This document shows, piece by piece, positions 1 to 11,815 of a stretch of DNA of 64,000 nt (position 1 is its first letter; each line of letters begins with the position of its first letter). Location: NCBI GenBank assembly GCA_039519185.1, contig CM076848.1, positions 55,268,778 to 55,332,777 of the forward strand, in the 5' to 3' direction. The notes beneath the pieces were generated by a model. It did not search any database. It saw nothing but the letters and a program-made list of their open reading frames with translations, and was not told the DNA's origin. A program made the translations under genes and the position numbers. The stretch is from Astragalus membranaceus. Lineage: Eukaryota > Streptophyta > Magnoliopsida > Fabales > Fabaceae.

Positions 1-199
1 TTCAATAAACAATAAAACTTATAAGTTAATATTTAATCCACATTCGAATAAATTAAATAAGAAATAATGAGGATAGAATAATAGAAACAATAATTAAAGA
101 CTAATTAAAAAATCAAAAAAGAAACAATAATTAAAAAATAGATCTTATAAATTTAGAATGCACATTAATTATGATAACAGAAAGTTGATATTTACTAAA

Positions 200-520
200 A
201 GAATAAAGGCCCAAATTGGTCATTGACAATTTTTTCGTGGGGCGAATTCGTCCCTCACAATTTTTTCGGGACACATTGGTCCTTGACAATTCCAAAACGG
301 GACACGTTAGTCCCTCCATCCATTTTGACGTTACCAACACAGTAAACGTGTCCTACGTGACACGTTAAGTGCCACGTTTATTTTAACGTGTCACGTGTCA
401 CGTTAACTGCCACGTTTATTTTGGGACAAATAAGTCCCTGACTTTACAAATTTGAAAATGGGACAAATCAGTCCCTGACTTTTTTGAAAAAGGGACAAAT
501 CACCCCTCACGTGTATATAT
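200..520. repeat. Short-period repeat cluster, transposon-terminus-like
   Basis: Imperfect ~31-bp units built on the phrase 'gtcc(c/t)tgac' alternate with 'gggac' blocks, and the middle (about 340-420) is a set of palindromic 'cacgttaa / ttaacgtg' pieces. No reading frame is convincing. The pattern resembles ends of Mutator-type or MITE elements common in legumes, but I see no target duplication. Nothing else is recognisable in bases 1-200. Confidence 0.4.
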
Positions 521-555
521 ATATTGAATGAAGGGCTTGGGGGACTTCACCGGCC

Positions 556-930
556 GGCAGTGGAAAGTGATAAGTTTGCGGGTTTCAGGCTTGGGAGCCC
601 TCGATGGTGAACTCTCACCTCTAGTATGCGGATGATACACTGCTGATTGGGGAGGCAGCAGTGGCAAGCCACTGGACAACGAAATTTGTTTTGAGGAGTT
701 TTGAATTGGTCTCTGGCCTTAAGATCAACTTCTGGAAGAGTTGTACTATGGGTGTCAACGTCCAGGATTCTTTCTTAGATTTGGTTGCGGGTTTCCTACA
801 TTGTCGAATTGGTTCCCTTCCTTTCAAGTATCTTGGCTTACCTATCGGTGCGAGCTCGAGGCATATGGCTACGGTGGCAACGATGCCCGATACTCTCAGA
901 CGAAGGTTAGATGGGTGGGGTCATTGATAA
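556..930 (+). mobile_element. LINE reverse transcriptase fragment
   Basis: A single frame carries YADDT at 625-639, the catalytic box of non-LTR reverse transcriptases, followed by the segments LVSGLKINFWKS and FKYLGLPIGAS and a final LRRRLDGWGH, all in the usual LINE order. A TAG stop stands directly before YADDT, where this family normally has glutamine, and the frame ends in two stops after GWGH. The upstream fingers and downstream thumb are absent. This is a decayed fragment, not a gene. Bases 931-1197 hold nothing I recognise. Confidence 0.85.
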
Positions 931-1205
931 CTCTTATTTATAAGAGTTATTTATACTTTCTAGACTTAAATCAATGTGAGTTCTAAAATAATATTGTTGT
1001 TTAATTGGTTAATACGTGTTGTTCAGTGTATAAGAGGGATTGAAACTGGTTTGTGATCATTTAGCACTTTGGTGCCCTATTTTGTTTTAATATGTTTGTT
1101 CAGTGTGCTGCAGCATTTGGATGCACTAGCATGTCGTGCAACATCTGCAACAGATGAGAGAGAAAAGTAGGGGACAGTTTCTACGTTAAAGTTAGCGCCT
1201 ACAGT

Positions 1206-1919
1206 TAGAGCTGTCAATTTGGGCCCGGCCCACTGGGCCGGCCCAGTGACCCGATTTTTTGGTTGGGCCTGGGCTCTAAAATTAGTGGCCCAAAATCAAC
1301 GGTATCTTTTTTGGCCCGGCCCGATTGGCCCGATGATATTATTGGGCCGGGGCGGGCCGGTCCATGGGCTTCGGGCCGGCCCGTTACTTTTTTGTTTTAA
1401 TTTTTTAATTTTAAAATATGGTCTAACAAGAAAATGGAGCAATTTTTTAAGTAAGAAAAATAATAAAAAAGTAAAGAAATTTTGGGTAAATCTCTAATAT
1501 TCCTCCGTTTGTGTAAATCCCTAATACAAAAGTAAAAAAAAATGGAGCAATTTTTTTAAGAAAATGGAGCAATTTTGTGTAAATCTCTAATATTTCTCCG
1601 TTTGTACCTGTCATGTCCAATGAAATAAAGGAAAAAAGTTAATTAAAGTTAGCAAACACCAAAGTACAGAGAAATTGTACGTGGAAGTCATATATTGTAT
1701 CAGCTTCGTATCTTAACGAGACATTAAAACTATTTTTTTATAGTCAAAATTCTAAAAAGTCAATGATTTGTGGCCCGTTGGCCCATGGGCTGGTGTTGGT
1801 CGGGATCGGGCCGTAAATTTTGCAGCACATCAGAATATTGGGTCGGCCCGACCCGGGTCGTATATGCTGTTTGGCCCGATGGGCCGGGCCGGGCCGAGCC
1901 CGGCCCATTGACAGCTCTA
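1206..1919. mobile_element. Non-autonomous hAT-type MITE, 714 bp
   Basis: The element opens with TAGAGCTGTCAAT and closes with the reverse complement ATTGACAGCTCTA. It is flanked by a perfect 8-bp duplication, CCTACAGT, at 1198-1205 and 1920-1927. Inside each end lie dense GGCCC/GGGCC runs, and the centre is AT-rich and non-coding. An 8-bp duplication and TAG-type terminal repeats are hallmarks of the hAT superfamily. No transposase remains, so it depends on a source elsewhere. Open frames here are by-products of the GGCCC repeats. Confidence 0.85.
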
Positions 1920-2378
1920 CCTACAGTAGCGTCAGAAAAGCACAAAACATGGTGTTGGGCTGGTGTGATGGGACCACTACTACTTAATGGGATATTTTGA
2001 ATTTACAAAGGACCAGTGTCCTTTTGGGCACACTAGAAGACAAAATATGGGTATTAAAGGGTTTTCCGTGCCTTCCTCAACCGTAGGACTATAAAAGGAA
2101 GTTGTTACCTCTTCATTCAGGGGGTTGGACGCATTTTAGGGTGAGGTTAGACATAATTTCACCTTAGATTTGGTGTGTGGAACCTTTGGAATGTATTTCC
2201 AGGGGATGAGAGTAATATGTGGTGTGGCTCTATTGATTCTCTTGTGGGTGTGACTCGATTGCACCGTTAAGGAATGCATATTGTTTCCTTGTTTTAGGTG
2301 TACTGATGTAGACCCTCACATTGATTGAGTGGAAAGATTTTGTATATAGTTTTTGTGTCCCTTAAATACACAATTTAC

Positions 2379-2379
<1 letters not shown>

Positions 2380-2444
<65 letters not shown>

Positions 2445-2445
2445 G
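2380..2445. repeat. (TA)n microsatellite
   Basis: About 66 bp of almost uninterrupted TA dinucleotides with one G interruption near the right end. The surrounding 1928-2760 stretch has no gene I can support. Confidence 0.95.
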
Positions 2446-2767
2446 TTTTTTCCCTTTCAAAAAAAACCTGCACATATTAGATGTTATATACTATGCTTGA
2501 ATCTCGATAATTGAGGTTTCTTCCTCCTCACCTAGAATCTTCTACTTGTATTCTCCTTACACGAACTCACATACAGTTCTAACCCTCGAACCACAAGCTC
2601 CTTCTTGAAACCCAAAACAACCTTAACTTTCAAGCCTCGAACACCTCTAACCAAGGTCAGGTCAGTTTGGGAAAGCTGCTACTGACACCTTCAAAGAGTT
2701 ATCTCTCACACTCCTTCCTCCTTGTAATTTGCCTACTGTGACATTGTTCGATACAAGAATAACGCGT

Positions 2768-3024
2768 ATTACCAGGAGATTTTTTTCCTTCGGTACCGTT
2801 CTGGTGCAAAAATTGGAATTTCCTGCGAACTTTTTCCCTCAGTACCATTTCGGCGAAAAAGTTGGAATTACCGGTGGATATTTTAAAAAATCCGCCAGGA
2901 TGTTACCGGCGGATTTTTTTAACTTTTTTTACTGGTGGATGTTTTAAAAAAAATAAAAAATCCATCGGTAATTCCAATTTTTTCGCCGGAACGATACCGA
3001 GGAAAAAAAAAATTCGCCGGAACC
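2768..3024. repeat. Fold-back inverted repeat (about 2768-2880 against 2955-3024)
   Basis: The left arm reads 'cttcggtaccgtt...aaaaattggaatt' and the right arm reverse-complements to 'cctcggtatcgtt...aaaaaattggaatt'. Between them are shorter inverted pieces built on 'ccggcggattttt' and 'aaaaaatccgcc'. The arms are roughly 80% alike by eye. It resembles the subterminal region of a DNA transposon, but no terminal motif or target duplication is visible. Confidence 0.5.
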
Positions 3025-3074
3025 ATCCGAAAATGCCTACTTATCACCCATTATTATCACCCACTTACGATTTT

Positions 3075-5165
3075 AGTCCCCCAATTCTCCAATTTCTAAA
3101 ATCATTGCCCCTTCCAAATTTGGCCAAACGTCTAGCTGACGTGGTACTCACTTATCCTACGAGGCATTTCACGTGGGCTTTTTATTTTTAAAATGTTATT
3201 TTAATTTGTTAAATATTTTTTTTTAAAAATAGGCTTCATCTTCCTTTCGTTCACTCGCTCTCTCGCTCCCTCTTCCTTTCCCACTCCTATGTTGTGCGAA
3301 CCTAATCCATGTCCCCCTCATCACTTTGGTGCATTTTGCCGAACCTGAAATCACCAGACTCCTCAGCTAGAAATTTATTCGAATTCATTTGATATTTTAT
3401 TCCTAATTTATACTGACTGTTGTTCTCAAAATTCGTTTTTGATATCTTGTTGGTATTTTGCTCCTATCTTTCTCCACAAATATCCTATCGAAAGGATTTT
3501 TGAACCATTGTAAAGTAGACAAAATTTTATACAAAATAGACTCTGAAGTGGCTTATTTTTATTGAGTATTGATTCAGAAAATTGAATTGCAGGTTACAGT
3601 TAGAACATAAATTTTGTAACGCGTTGTAGTATTATTGCTGTAACTTGTTGTACAATTGCTGGATTTGATCAACTCTTGTGCTATTAGAGAATATATATTA
3701 TTATCTATCATTTATGAATTGGAAATATTAAGTTTGGAAGAGTATCATTCGAGAAGTCTAGTTCAAAGTTGCTTGAATAAAATTATCTTTGCTTAGATGG
3801 TTATGAGACAATGGTGCTTGAATTGTGTAGAATGGATTCCTATATCTATATGTTTTAAATTTTGACCAAATATGATTGTTACATGAATTATCTTTGTATA
3901 AAGTACTATGTGAGTATCTAATCTATGAAGTGGAAACATTTATTTTGATGCATTGGATTTGTTGTTGTTGGATGCTGTTTGCTGCAGCGAAGAGATAATG
4001 CAGTCTATGAGTTAAATGCTCACAGTCTTTGTGTTTGCCGTTTGCTGTGACGAATAGATAATGCAGCCTATGAGTGAAATGCTCATAGCCCTTTCAGATT
4101 ACCGTTTCGCCGTGACAAATAGATAATACGGCCTGTGATTAATGTTTTGCCGTGACGAAGAGATAATACGACCTATGATTACTGTTTGCCACGACGAAGA
4201 GATAATGTGGTCTATGTGCACATAATATAACAAGTATCTTGTTTATGATATCTGTGATATACGCGCACGAAATCTTATTGTCATCTTTTGATACAATGTG
4301 ATTCTTGTCCTATATTGTTGTGCTTCTTTCGTTATTATCCGTTATTATCCGAGAACTGTATTTGAATGAAAAACATTTGTATGTGATTTATACTTTCTAT
4401 GTTGCAGAGAGGATTTTCTATATCTCGCACACGCATATGGCTGGAAACATCAAGTAAATCTTTCTTCATACATTCTTTGTTACTGAGTTGTAAAACTCAC
4501 TATGTTTGGGGTGATGTTTCCAGGGAACAGATAACATTGGAAAGCTGAAGAGTATATCCGAATTGCTCGCCAGTAGTTCAGTGTAGAGGGTTAATAACCG
4601 GATCACAATCAGAGTCCTAGATTTAAGGGATTTTACTATTGGCTAAGGTAGTTATGTAAAGCTAGATTTTTATGCTGTAGGTATATTTTGAAAGTAAATT
4701 AAATTCTTCTAAATGAATACTCAAAAGCTCATGTGTTAGCTGAATACTTGGTAGTTATGTCTTATGAAATTAAGGGTGTCACACTTCTTTTGTCGTTGTT
4801 GTTGTCGTCGTCACGACGATAGGGAACTCTTTGTGTTTGACCATAACTATACATGGTTGGCCTGTTTTGGAGCAATTGCTATCTATTGGGGATCAAAATA
4901 TTGTTGCCTGAGATGCAGTTTCAGAGTTGGTTTAATCTATAAATGAGTTTCGTTTGCTAACAAATGTGTTTTTCTTAATTTACATATTATTAAATATTTT
5001 AAAAATAATTTGTTATAGTAAAAATATTATTTTTAATTTAAAATCTCACGTGGTAGTCCAACGTGGAAGGCCACATAGGATACACGAGTATCGTGTCAGC
5101 TAGATGTTTGATCAAATTTGATAGGGACAATGGTTTTCTAACTTGAGAAAATGATGGACCAAAAT
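3075..5165. mobile_element. Degenerate long-terminal-inverted-repeat element (MULE-like)
   Basis: About 150 bp at 3075-3220 ('attttagtccccc ... catctagctgacgtgg ... cacgtggg') match the reverse complement of about 5010-5165 ('ctcacgtggtag ... gtcagctagatg ... ggaccaaaat') at roughly 70%. Long inverted termini suggest a Mutator-like element. No transposase frame survives. The left interior has a CT-rich leader-like stretch (3237-3290), so a captured gene fragment is possible, but I recognise none. Confidence 0.5.
3970..4215. repeat. Five degenerate repeats around 'gaagagataat'
   Basis: Five copies of a ~35-bp phrase, '(c)gtttgc(c/t)g(t/c)gacgaa(g/t)agataat(g/a)c', occur near 3990, 4046, 4121, 4161 and 4200. 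Spacing shortens from about 55-75 bp to about 40 bp. The copies are too diverged and unevenly spaced for a satellite or CRISPR array. Function unknown. Confidence 0.6.
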
Positions 5166-5657
5166 CATGGAAAAAAATCCGGGAGCTAAAGTTGTGAGTT
5201 AGGAGGACCAAAAGTGTAATTAAACTTTTTTTTATAATTAAAGCTTTTAATTATAAGTGATAAAAGGTGCTATAATTAGTTAATTACTTGAAAATTTAGG
5301 GTCAAATTGTTTTTTCCAGAGAGAAACATCTAAATAGATTTTTTATTTCAAACTCATCTTTAATCCAAACAATTTTATAAAATGAACAAATAATATTGAG
5401 ACTCACAAATAGTAATATAAATTTTTTCCCGTATGAATTAATCAATCAAGAAATGAACACGAAAATGAAAAGGAAGCCAATTATTTAATTTGGTTGTAGC
5501 GAGAGTCACTTTTTGAGTTGCAAGGTAACGAATATGCTGTAGCATTGCTTGCAAGGCATTAGCAACGCAGCTCTGTGTTTTTTGCTTCTAAAGTAAACCC
5601 CTAAGTCACTCACTCAGTTCAAAAAGTGGATCAATCATCATCATCATCGATCTTAAA

Positions 5658-8161
5658 ATGGATTTCGTGGAATTGGAGGCAGTAGAAGGCCTCCGATGGT
5701 CATGGAATTCATGGCCAGCTTCCAAATCCGAACTAATAATCCCACTAAGCATCATGTGCACTCCGTTAATGCAAGGCACCGAACTTCCCCTTCTTCCTTA
5801 CGATCCCCTCCTTTGTTCCCGATGCGGCGCCGTTTTGAACCCTTACGCTCGTCTCGATTATCAGTCCCGAATCTGGCACTGTCCTTTCTGTTCCCAACGA
5901 AACCCCTTTCCTCGTTCCATCGCTGATACCAATCTCCCCGCTGAACTCTTCCCTACCTACACCACCGTTGAATACTCTTATACTTCCTCACTCCTCCATC
6001 CTCCTGCTGCCCCCGCATTTGTTTTCGTTGTTGATGTATCCACTTCCGATGATGAACTCCGTCCACTCAAGAATGAGCTCTTGCTTCTCCTCCATCACTT
6101 ACCGGATTACGCCCTTGTCGCTTTGGTTACCTTCGATTCAATGGTTTATCTTCACGATCTCCGATTTTCGCATTGTTCTAGACTCGTTGTTTTTCACGGT
6201 GACCGTCAACCTTCCTCAAATCAGGTATCAATTACCTTCATTTCTTACTTATTCATTCATCATTATATTATATTATGTTTCTTTGATAATTATTATATTT
6301 CTTTCTTTCTAGTTCAGTAATCAGTACTTAGTTCATGTTATCTTACACTAAAGACAGTTAGAATGTTAGTTAGAGAGTTAGTTGCTAAATAATACATGCC
6401 ATTTTTAGGTTTACATTACATTTGAGTGTACTAGAATGCAACTTGAATCTTGATATTTATGAGTTTGTGTGATTTTTTTGGGTATGTTTTGTTTCTCCTC
6501 AGGTGCAGCAGTTTCTCAACATTGGCCGTCCACACCAGCTGCACCTTGGACAAACACAGCCGGTCCTGAAGCAGGGATTTCTATTACCAATTTCAGAATG
6601 TGAGTTTAGTATAACTGCTGCAATTGAAGATATTCATTCTACCTGTAATGTGAAGTCTGGCAGCCGTCCCCCAAGGTCCACTGGTGCTGCAATTTCAGCT
6701 GCACTTGGACTTTTAGAGTGTTGTTTGATAAATTCTGGCTCCAGGATCATGCTCTTTACATCTGGACCTGCTACACTTGGACCCGGACTTGTTGTGGATT
6801 CTGATTTCCGGCAATCCATGAGAAGCCACTATGATGTCTTCAATGGGCGGGCGAGGTACCATGCTAAGTCCTGTGGTTTCTATAAGCAAATTGCCAAGAG
6901 GCTGTCTGATTCGGCCATTGTTCTTGATTTGTTTGCTTGCTCCCTTGACCAAGTTGGAGCGGCTGAGCTTCGGGAACCTGTTGACTGCTCGGGTGGATTT
7001 ATGATTCTCGCTGAGTCCTTTGAATCGGATCAATTCAGGAAATGTCTAAGGTACTTATTTAAACACGATGACGAGGACTATTTGAGGATGAATTTTGATG
7101 CAACTATTGAGATAGTGACCACTAAAGATGTCAAAATATCTGGAGCTCTTGGTCCTTGTGTGTCTCTTAGGAAAAAGAACGGTTCAGTGAGTGAGACCGA
7201 GATTGGACAAGGCGGTACCTACATATGGAAGTTGAATACGCTCACTGAAAGAACTTGCATTGCATTTTTCTTCCAAGTGAGTGATGAACAGAAAATACAG
7301 CCTGGCTCTGCATTTTTGGTTCAGTTTATAACACGGTACAGGCAGGGGAACATGGGACTCCGAAAAAGGGTCACAACTGCTGCAAGAAGATGGGTTGCAA
7401 ACCATTCCACAGATATTGCTGCTGGGTTTGATCAAGAAGCTGCAGCTTCAGTTATGGCTAGACTTGCTATTCTCCGGGCAGAGACTTGCTATGCCCGTGA
7501 TGTCATTAGATGGCTCGATGATACACTTATTCGTTTTACATCCAAGTTTGGGGACTATGTGCCAGAAGATCCTTCTTCTTTCCGTCTATCTTCCAATTTT
7601 TCCCTTTATCCCCAGTTTATGTTCCACTTAAGGCGATCCCAATTTATTGATGTCTCTAACACTACTCCTGATGAAACTGCATATTTCCGTATTATGCTGA
7701 ACCGTGAGGGAGTTGTGAGCTCTCTTATAATGATCCAACCTACACTTTTCCAATATTCATTTGATGGGCCACCTGTTCCAGCACTGCTAGATATTAGATC
7801 CATTTGTCCTGATTCCATCTTGCTCTTTGATTCTTTCTTCCATGTGGTGATTCACTATGGGTCAAAGATTGCTCAGTGGAGGAAGCTTGGTTATGATAAG
7901 GACCCAAATCATGAGAACTTTAGAAAGCTATTGGAAGCCCCAGAACTGGATGCAGAGCAATTGGTGGCTGAAAGGGTTCCAGTGCCAAAGTTTATAAGAT
8001 GTGACCAGCATGGTAGTCAGGCTAGGTTTCTTCTTGCCAAGTTGAATCCATCTGTTACTCAAAATTCAACATATACGGAGGGTTCAGATGTTATCTTTAC
8101 GGATGACTTGAGCTTGGAAGTATTTCTAGATCAATTGCAGATACTGGCAGTGCAAGGCTGA
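5658..8161 (+). CDS. SEC23: SEC23 COPII coat subunit
   Basis: Exons 5658-6224 and 6503-8161 join in phase 0 (donor CAG|GTATCA, acceptor CTCCTCAG|GTG) into 741 aa, close to the family's usual length. SEC23 pairs with SEC24 in the inner COPII coat at ER exit sites and activates GTP hydrolysis by SAR1. Seen in the sequence: the start MDFVELEA typical of SEC23; a zinc finger with Cys53, Cys56, Cys75 and Cys78; a trunk domain beginning AFVFVVDVS; the beta-sandwich and helical parts; and a C-terminal gelsolin-like domain with SQARFLLAKLNPS. The Arg in that segment (about residue 697) probably is the arginine finger that stimulates SAR1. The start is the first ATG in the frame, preceded by an in-frame-free leader. 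One intron only, which is few for a protein of this size. No sign of decay. Confidence 0.95.
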
Positions 8162-8885
8162 TTAATAAGAATATTTAATCAAGGTCATTCTCTTTATCAT
8201 CCTCACATGAAAAACATAAGAAATTTGTAAGTAGTTTTCAAAGAAGAGGTTTCATGTTTTCGGCATATAGTTTTTCCTTGTTCTCTTACGAGCTGTAAAA
8301 TATCCGATTTCTTTAGTGTGATTAGAATATGATTTTGTCAATTAGACTAGTTTTGAAGATGTACCATGCTGCATATTGTTTACCTTACGCCGACTAGGAA
8401 CTGTGTTATCCCCCAGTTTCTTTTCCATACTGTAAATATCACTTGACTTGATGTTATCAAATGAAAGATCAAAGCTATACTCTGTTTCATTGCTTTTATG
8501 TTTTTCCTTTTTATGGACAAGTCTTCTTTTTCTCTTGGTTGGAGCTTGGGAATGACATGTTTGCTAGGGTCGTAAAGGAGTGAATGCCCTTACAAACGTT
8601 GTTAACTAGTAGCTACTCAAAAACACACTCCACTACCTACCAAGGTATTGCTACGGTAAAATATTACTTAGATGGGTATAGTGATCTTCTGGACGGGTTG
8701 TTGACTGCTTTGTTTTCCCTTTTTTTATGGTAAAAGATTGTTTAATTGTCAAATATATTCCGGTGAAGGCTGAACATTTTGGCTAAACACAGCTAAATGC
8801 TCGACAAAGGCTTAGTTATATTTATTTTCACAAGAACGAGCAATACTCTCTTTGAAACTTTCTCTTTTAACAATGTCATTTTTGA
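8162..8885. other. SEC23 3' flank
   Basis: T-rich 3' untranslated and intergenic DNA after the SEC23 stop. No further gene or element recognised. Confidence 0.6.
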
Positions 8886-8889
8886 AGGT

Positions 8890-10070
8890 TTAAGGTAAGG
8901 TCACGTCTTTTCCCACGTCCCCTCCTACCCACCACACAATCCTTAACTCTAAATATTTCAAAAATATCCTTGAGTAGAGGACGTGTCTATGTGTGATTCG
9001 GTTGAGGCCAACCGAATTTATTCGGCTAAGGCCAACCGAACGTCTTCGGATGACGTCAACCGGACGTTATAAAACATAACAAGGGGTGTGTTGTTCAACT
9101 TTGTTCGTCCGGGGGAGGGGATCCGAACCTGTTCGATTGACATCACCCGAACACACCGCTGATACTGCACAGATAGACTGAAAACCAGAAATGTTTCTGT
9201 TTAAGTTTCAAATTACAATTGCAGACTAATATTACTAACTCAAATTGGTATTGATTTTAAAAAGTACATAACATATAGAAGTCATAACAATCATACATGG
9301 GAGATTCGTTGTCTTAATACAAATTGGAAAACAACAATTAATCAACTAATCACTATCTTTACTTAAATCTACATAAGCCGGTGGTTGGGTCTCAAAGACC
9401 AAAGCCTTCCACTTTTGTATACGACCCATAACCAGTGTGTCCCAATCCTTTGCTACGGTTAACATTCCAAAGAACATCGGGCGAGGGCATTGGACTTCAA
9501 TTCTTCAAAAAAAACCTTACAAAGACAAAAACAACATAATATTAACTAATGTTTGACAACATAAAATTGAATTCAAAATAAAAGTCGATATACATGTACA
9601 AAGTGTTTATCCGTGAAGCATATGTTGAATTGACGGACACTTCTGAATGGGGCAATATGAACACCCCCAAATGAAATTTTATAACGTTCGATTAGGCCTA
9701 CCCGAATCCGCTCAGTTGAGGGTAACCAAACCGAGCGCGATTTCAGAAGAAAAAAAATCCAAATGCAACAACTAAATGAGATGAAAACGAAAAATGTTTG
9801 GTAGGGATAATACCTTATGATGTTTGCCAATGTTGAGAAGATGATTAGAAGGGTAATGATGTAGGAATGGTGGATAGGGTTTGGAGTGAGAGATGGGAGG
9901 TTTGGGGTGTTTGAGGGGAGTGTGTAGGAGATGGAGGAGAAGAAGAGGGATGGAGGATATGGGAGGAATATTTTAGAAAGATAAGGTTAAGTTGGTAATT
10001 TCATAGGGTCAAGAGGTGTGTGGTGAGTAGGAAGGGATGGGGAAAAGTCAAGCCCTAAGGTAAAGGCTGA
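8890..10070. mobile_element. Degenerate terminal-inverted-repeat element
   Basis: The left end ('taaggtaaggtcacgtc..ttttccc', then 'cctcctacccaccacac') matches the reverse complement of the right end (about 9995-10070) over ~60 bp at roughly 70%. The interior has repeated 'ggccaaccgaa' / 'gtcaaccgga' phrases at 9000-9070 and a minus-strand open frame at 9346-9505. It looks like a Mutator-type or other long-TIR element, with no target duplication that I can define. Bases 10070-10469 hold nothing I recognise. Confidence 0.45.
9346..9505 (-). pseudogene. C-terminal coding remnant in the TIR element, unidentified
   Basis: An open stretch of about 52 codons, ending in TAG at 9348-9346, reads CPRPMFFGMLTVAKDWDTLV, then MGRIQKWKALVFETQ, PPAYVDLSKDSD and stop. 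A pyrimidine tract ending in AG ('ttttttttgaag') lies just upstream, so this may be a last exon. I do not recognise the family. It lies between the inverted termini and may be element-encoded or captured. Confidence 0.3.
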
Positions 10071-10469
10071 ACTTCTATAGTAAATAGTAAATGCCGTAAG
10101 GCCTCCATCACCACTATTGCATATTGGGCTATTGGCCTTACAGACAAGTAAGACACATCTACAAAAAATAGATGACAAATTCCTAGGCCCCTCTAGAAAT
10201 GTGAATTGGCTTAAGCATCACTATCAACTTAATTTTGAATACAAAGCTAATTTTTCCATGCAGAACACACATAAATAAGGAGATAGAGGGCCATCCAGAC
10301 GAAGGCTCCTAAAAGATTTGAACTTTTCAAGTATGTACACACACACACACACTCAAAAGTTCCACATTGTTTTGGGAATCAAGGTCATTGGTACTTTATA
10401 AACATCCACATCATTAACCCACTAATGTGTTTTTACCAAGGGCATAATCGTGAAGGCATAGTCCTGAAG

Positions 10470-10708
10470 TATTAGAGAATATAGCGTATAGCTATGGTGC
10501 ACCTAGTGCACCCTCCCACATAGTATCTTTCCCTCGTAACTAACTGAGCAAAGCTCAAGTCAATTAGAGTTCCCATGACCGAAACTCGGTTCGTCACTCT
10601 ATGTATATATATACTCTCTTCTGTAATCAGTTTCATTAAGTGAAAATAATAGAAAGAATCACAACTGATTCAGTTACAGAAGCTTGTAGTAGCTTGTCAT
10701 TTCTAACA
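10470..10708 (+). mobile_element. Probable solo LTR (Copia-like)
   Basis: The segment starts TATTAGAGAATA (the expected TG appears mutated to TA) and ends TTCTAACA. It contains a TATA run at about 10605 followed by 'ctctcttctgtaat', a typical LTR promoter arrangement. The flanks are TGAAG (10465-10469) and TGAGG (10709-10713), a 4-of-5 match to a 5-bp duplication. No internal retroelement sequence adjoins it. Bases 10714-11230 hold nothing recognisable. Confidence 0.5.
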
Positions 10709-11614
10709 TGAGGGCTCACATGTGGGCCAAAGCGGACAATACTTCGAAAATTGATGTGGGGACTTGATGTCGGAATAATATATAAATAATCGAGTTGATT
10801 TAAAAACCAAACGAGTCGAACTATATGTAGCTCAAATTTAATTCATTTATTTAACGAGTTTAATTTTCTACTCAAGATCAACTCACATGTTAATTATTAA
10901 GTGTACTAAAATCTAAGATTTGATGTTGTTAATATATTAAATGGGATGTGTTTTTTCGCAATAAGTTTATTAATGTTATATTTTTCTATATATTTTTTTT
11001 AAATATTTGTTTAATCAACACGTTTAGAACTTTGTTTTTAATCCTTTTATAGTGATAATAAATATTGGAGTTGGATCTAGAAAGTTTGTGTGCCGGCGAA
11101 CATTCAGTTTTTTGTTTGGCAATCAAACATTATAAGCGGAACTAGTCTTTCAGCCAGTTTTGGCGCCAATGATTCAGCTTTGAGCGCCAGCAACTACAAG
11201 GGTATTTTTGTAAATTAGATACTAACAATTGTTGCATGTCATACATGTTTTGTTTTCTTACTGCTACACTGACTTCTTCTTTTTGCTTTTCTTCCATGTG
11301 TTTCTTTATTCCTTATTCTCCTTATGTCAGACATGCAAAGCTCCTAATTTGCTATCAATTTGTCAGTCACATTAATATGCAAATCGCTTCACTTCACTCC
11401 GAGCGAGAGAAATATGAGAAAGTCGTGGAGGGAGAGAGAAAGAAGAAGAAGCCGAAATGGGGGATGCGGAGGAGTGCTGAGCAGCGGAGGGAGAAGTGGA
11501 AGGGAAAGTGGCGGCGCAATGGCTTTGCGGCGGTGTCAGCAAACCTCCAACACCTAAAGCAACCACCGTCTACGCGCTGAGCAGATGGAAGATGAAAGGG
11601 AAGAGGACGGGTAT

Positions 11615-11815
11615 CTTCTCTCCCTCCCTGTCTACAACCACTATCACCCTTCCCTCCACTACTCACTCCTTACTAATCTAGAAACAAAAGATGAATTTGG
11701 GATTGACATCCCTAGAACCGTAACACCAACACATCACGAGAGACAAGATGAGAAATGCGATGAGAGAAAGAGAATCGAGAGAAAGAACTGAGGGAGAGAA
11801 ACACAGGGCGTGAGA
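11615..11815 (+). repeat. GA-rich leader repeat, copy 1
   Basis: This block ('ctccctccctgtctac' ... 'acaaaagatgaatttggg' ... 'agatgagaaatgcgatgag') is similar to 30197-30375 at roughly 80% by eye. Both copies run from a CT-rich start into a GA-rich tail. It looks like a dispersed 5'-leader-type repeat rather than a gene. Confidence 0.6.

Noticed and set aside
1219..2000. Gly/Pro/Trp-rich frames on both strands
   Set aside because: They are produced by GGCCC/GGGCC repeats at the ends of the hAT MITE.
11372..11791. Overlapping frames in the GA-rich block
   Set aside because: Low-complexity composition, no homology pattern, and the same text recurs near 30200, so it is a repeat.
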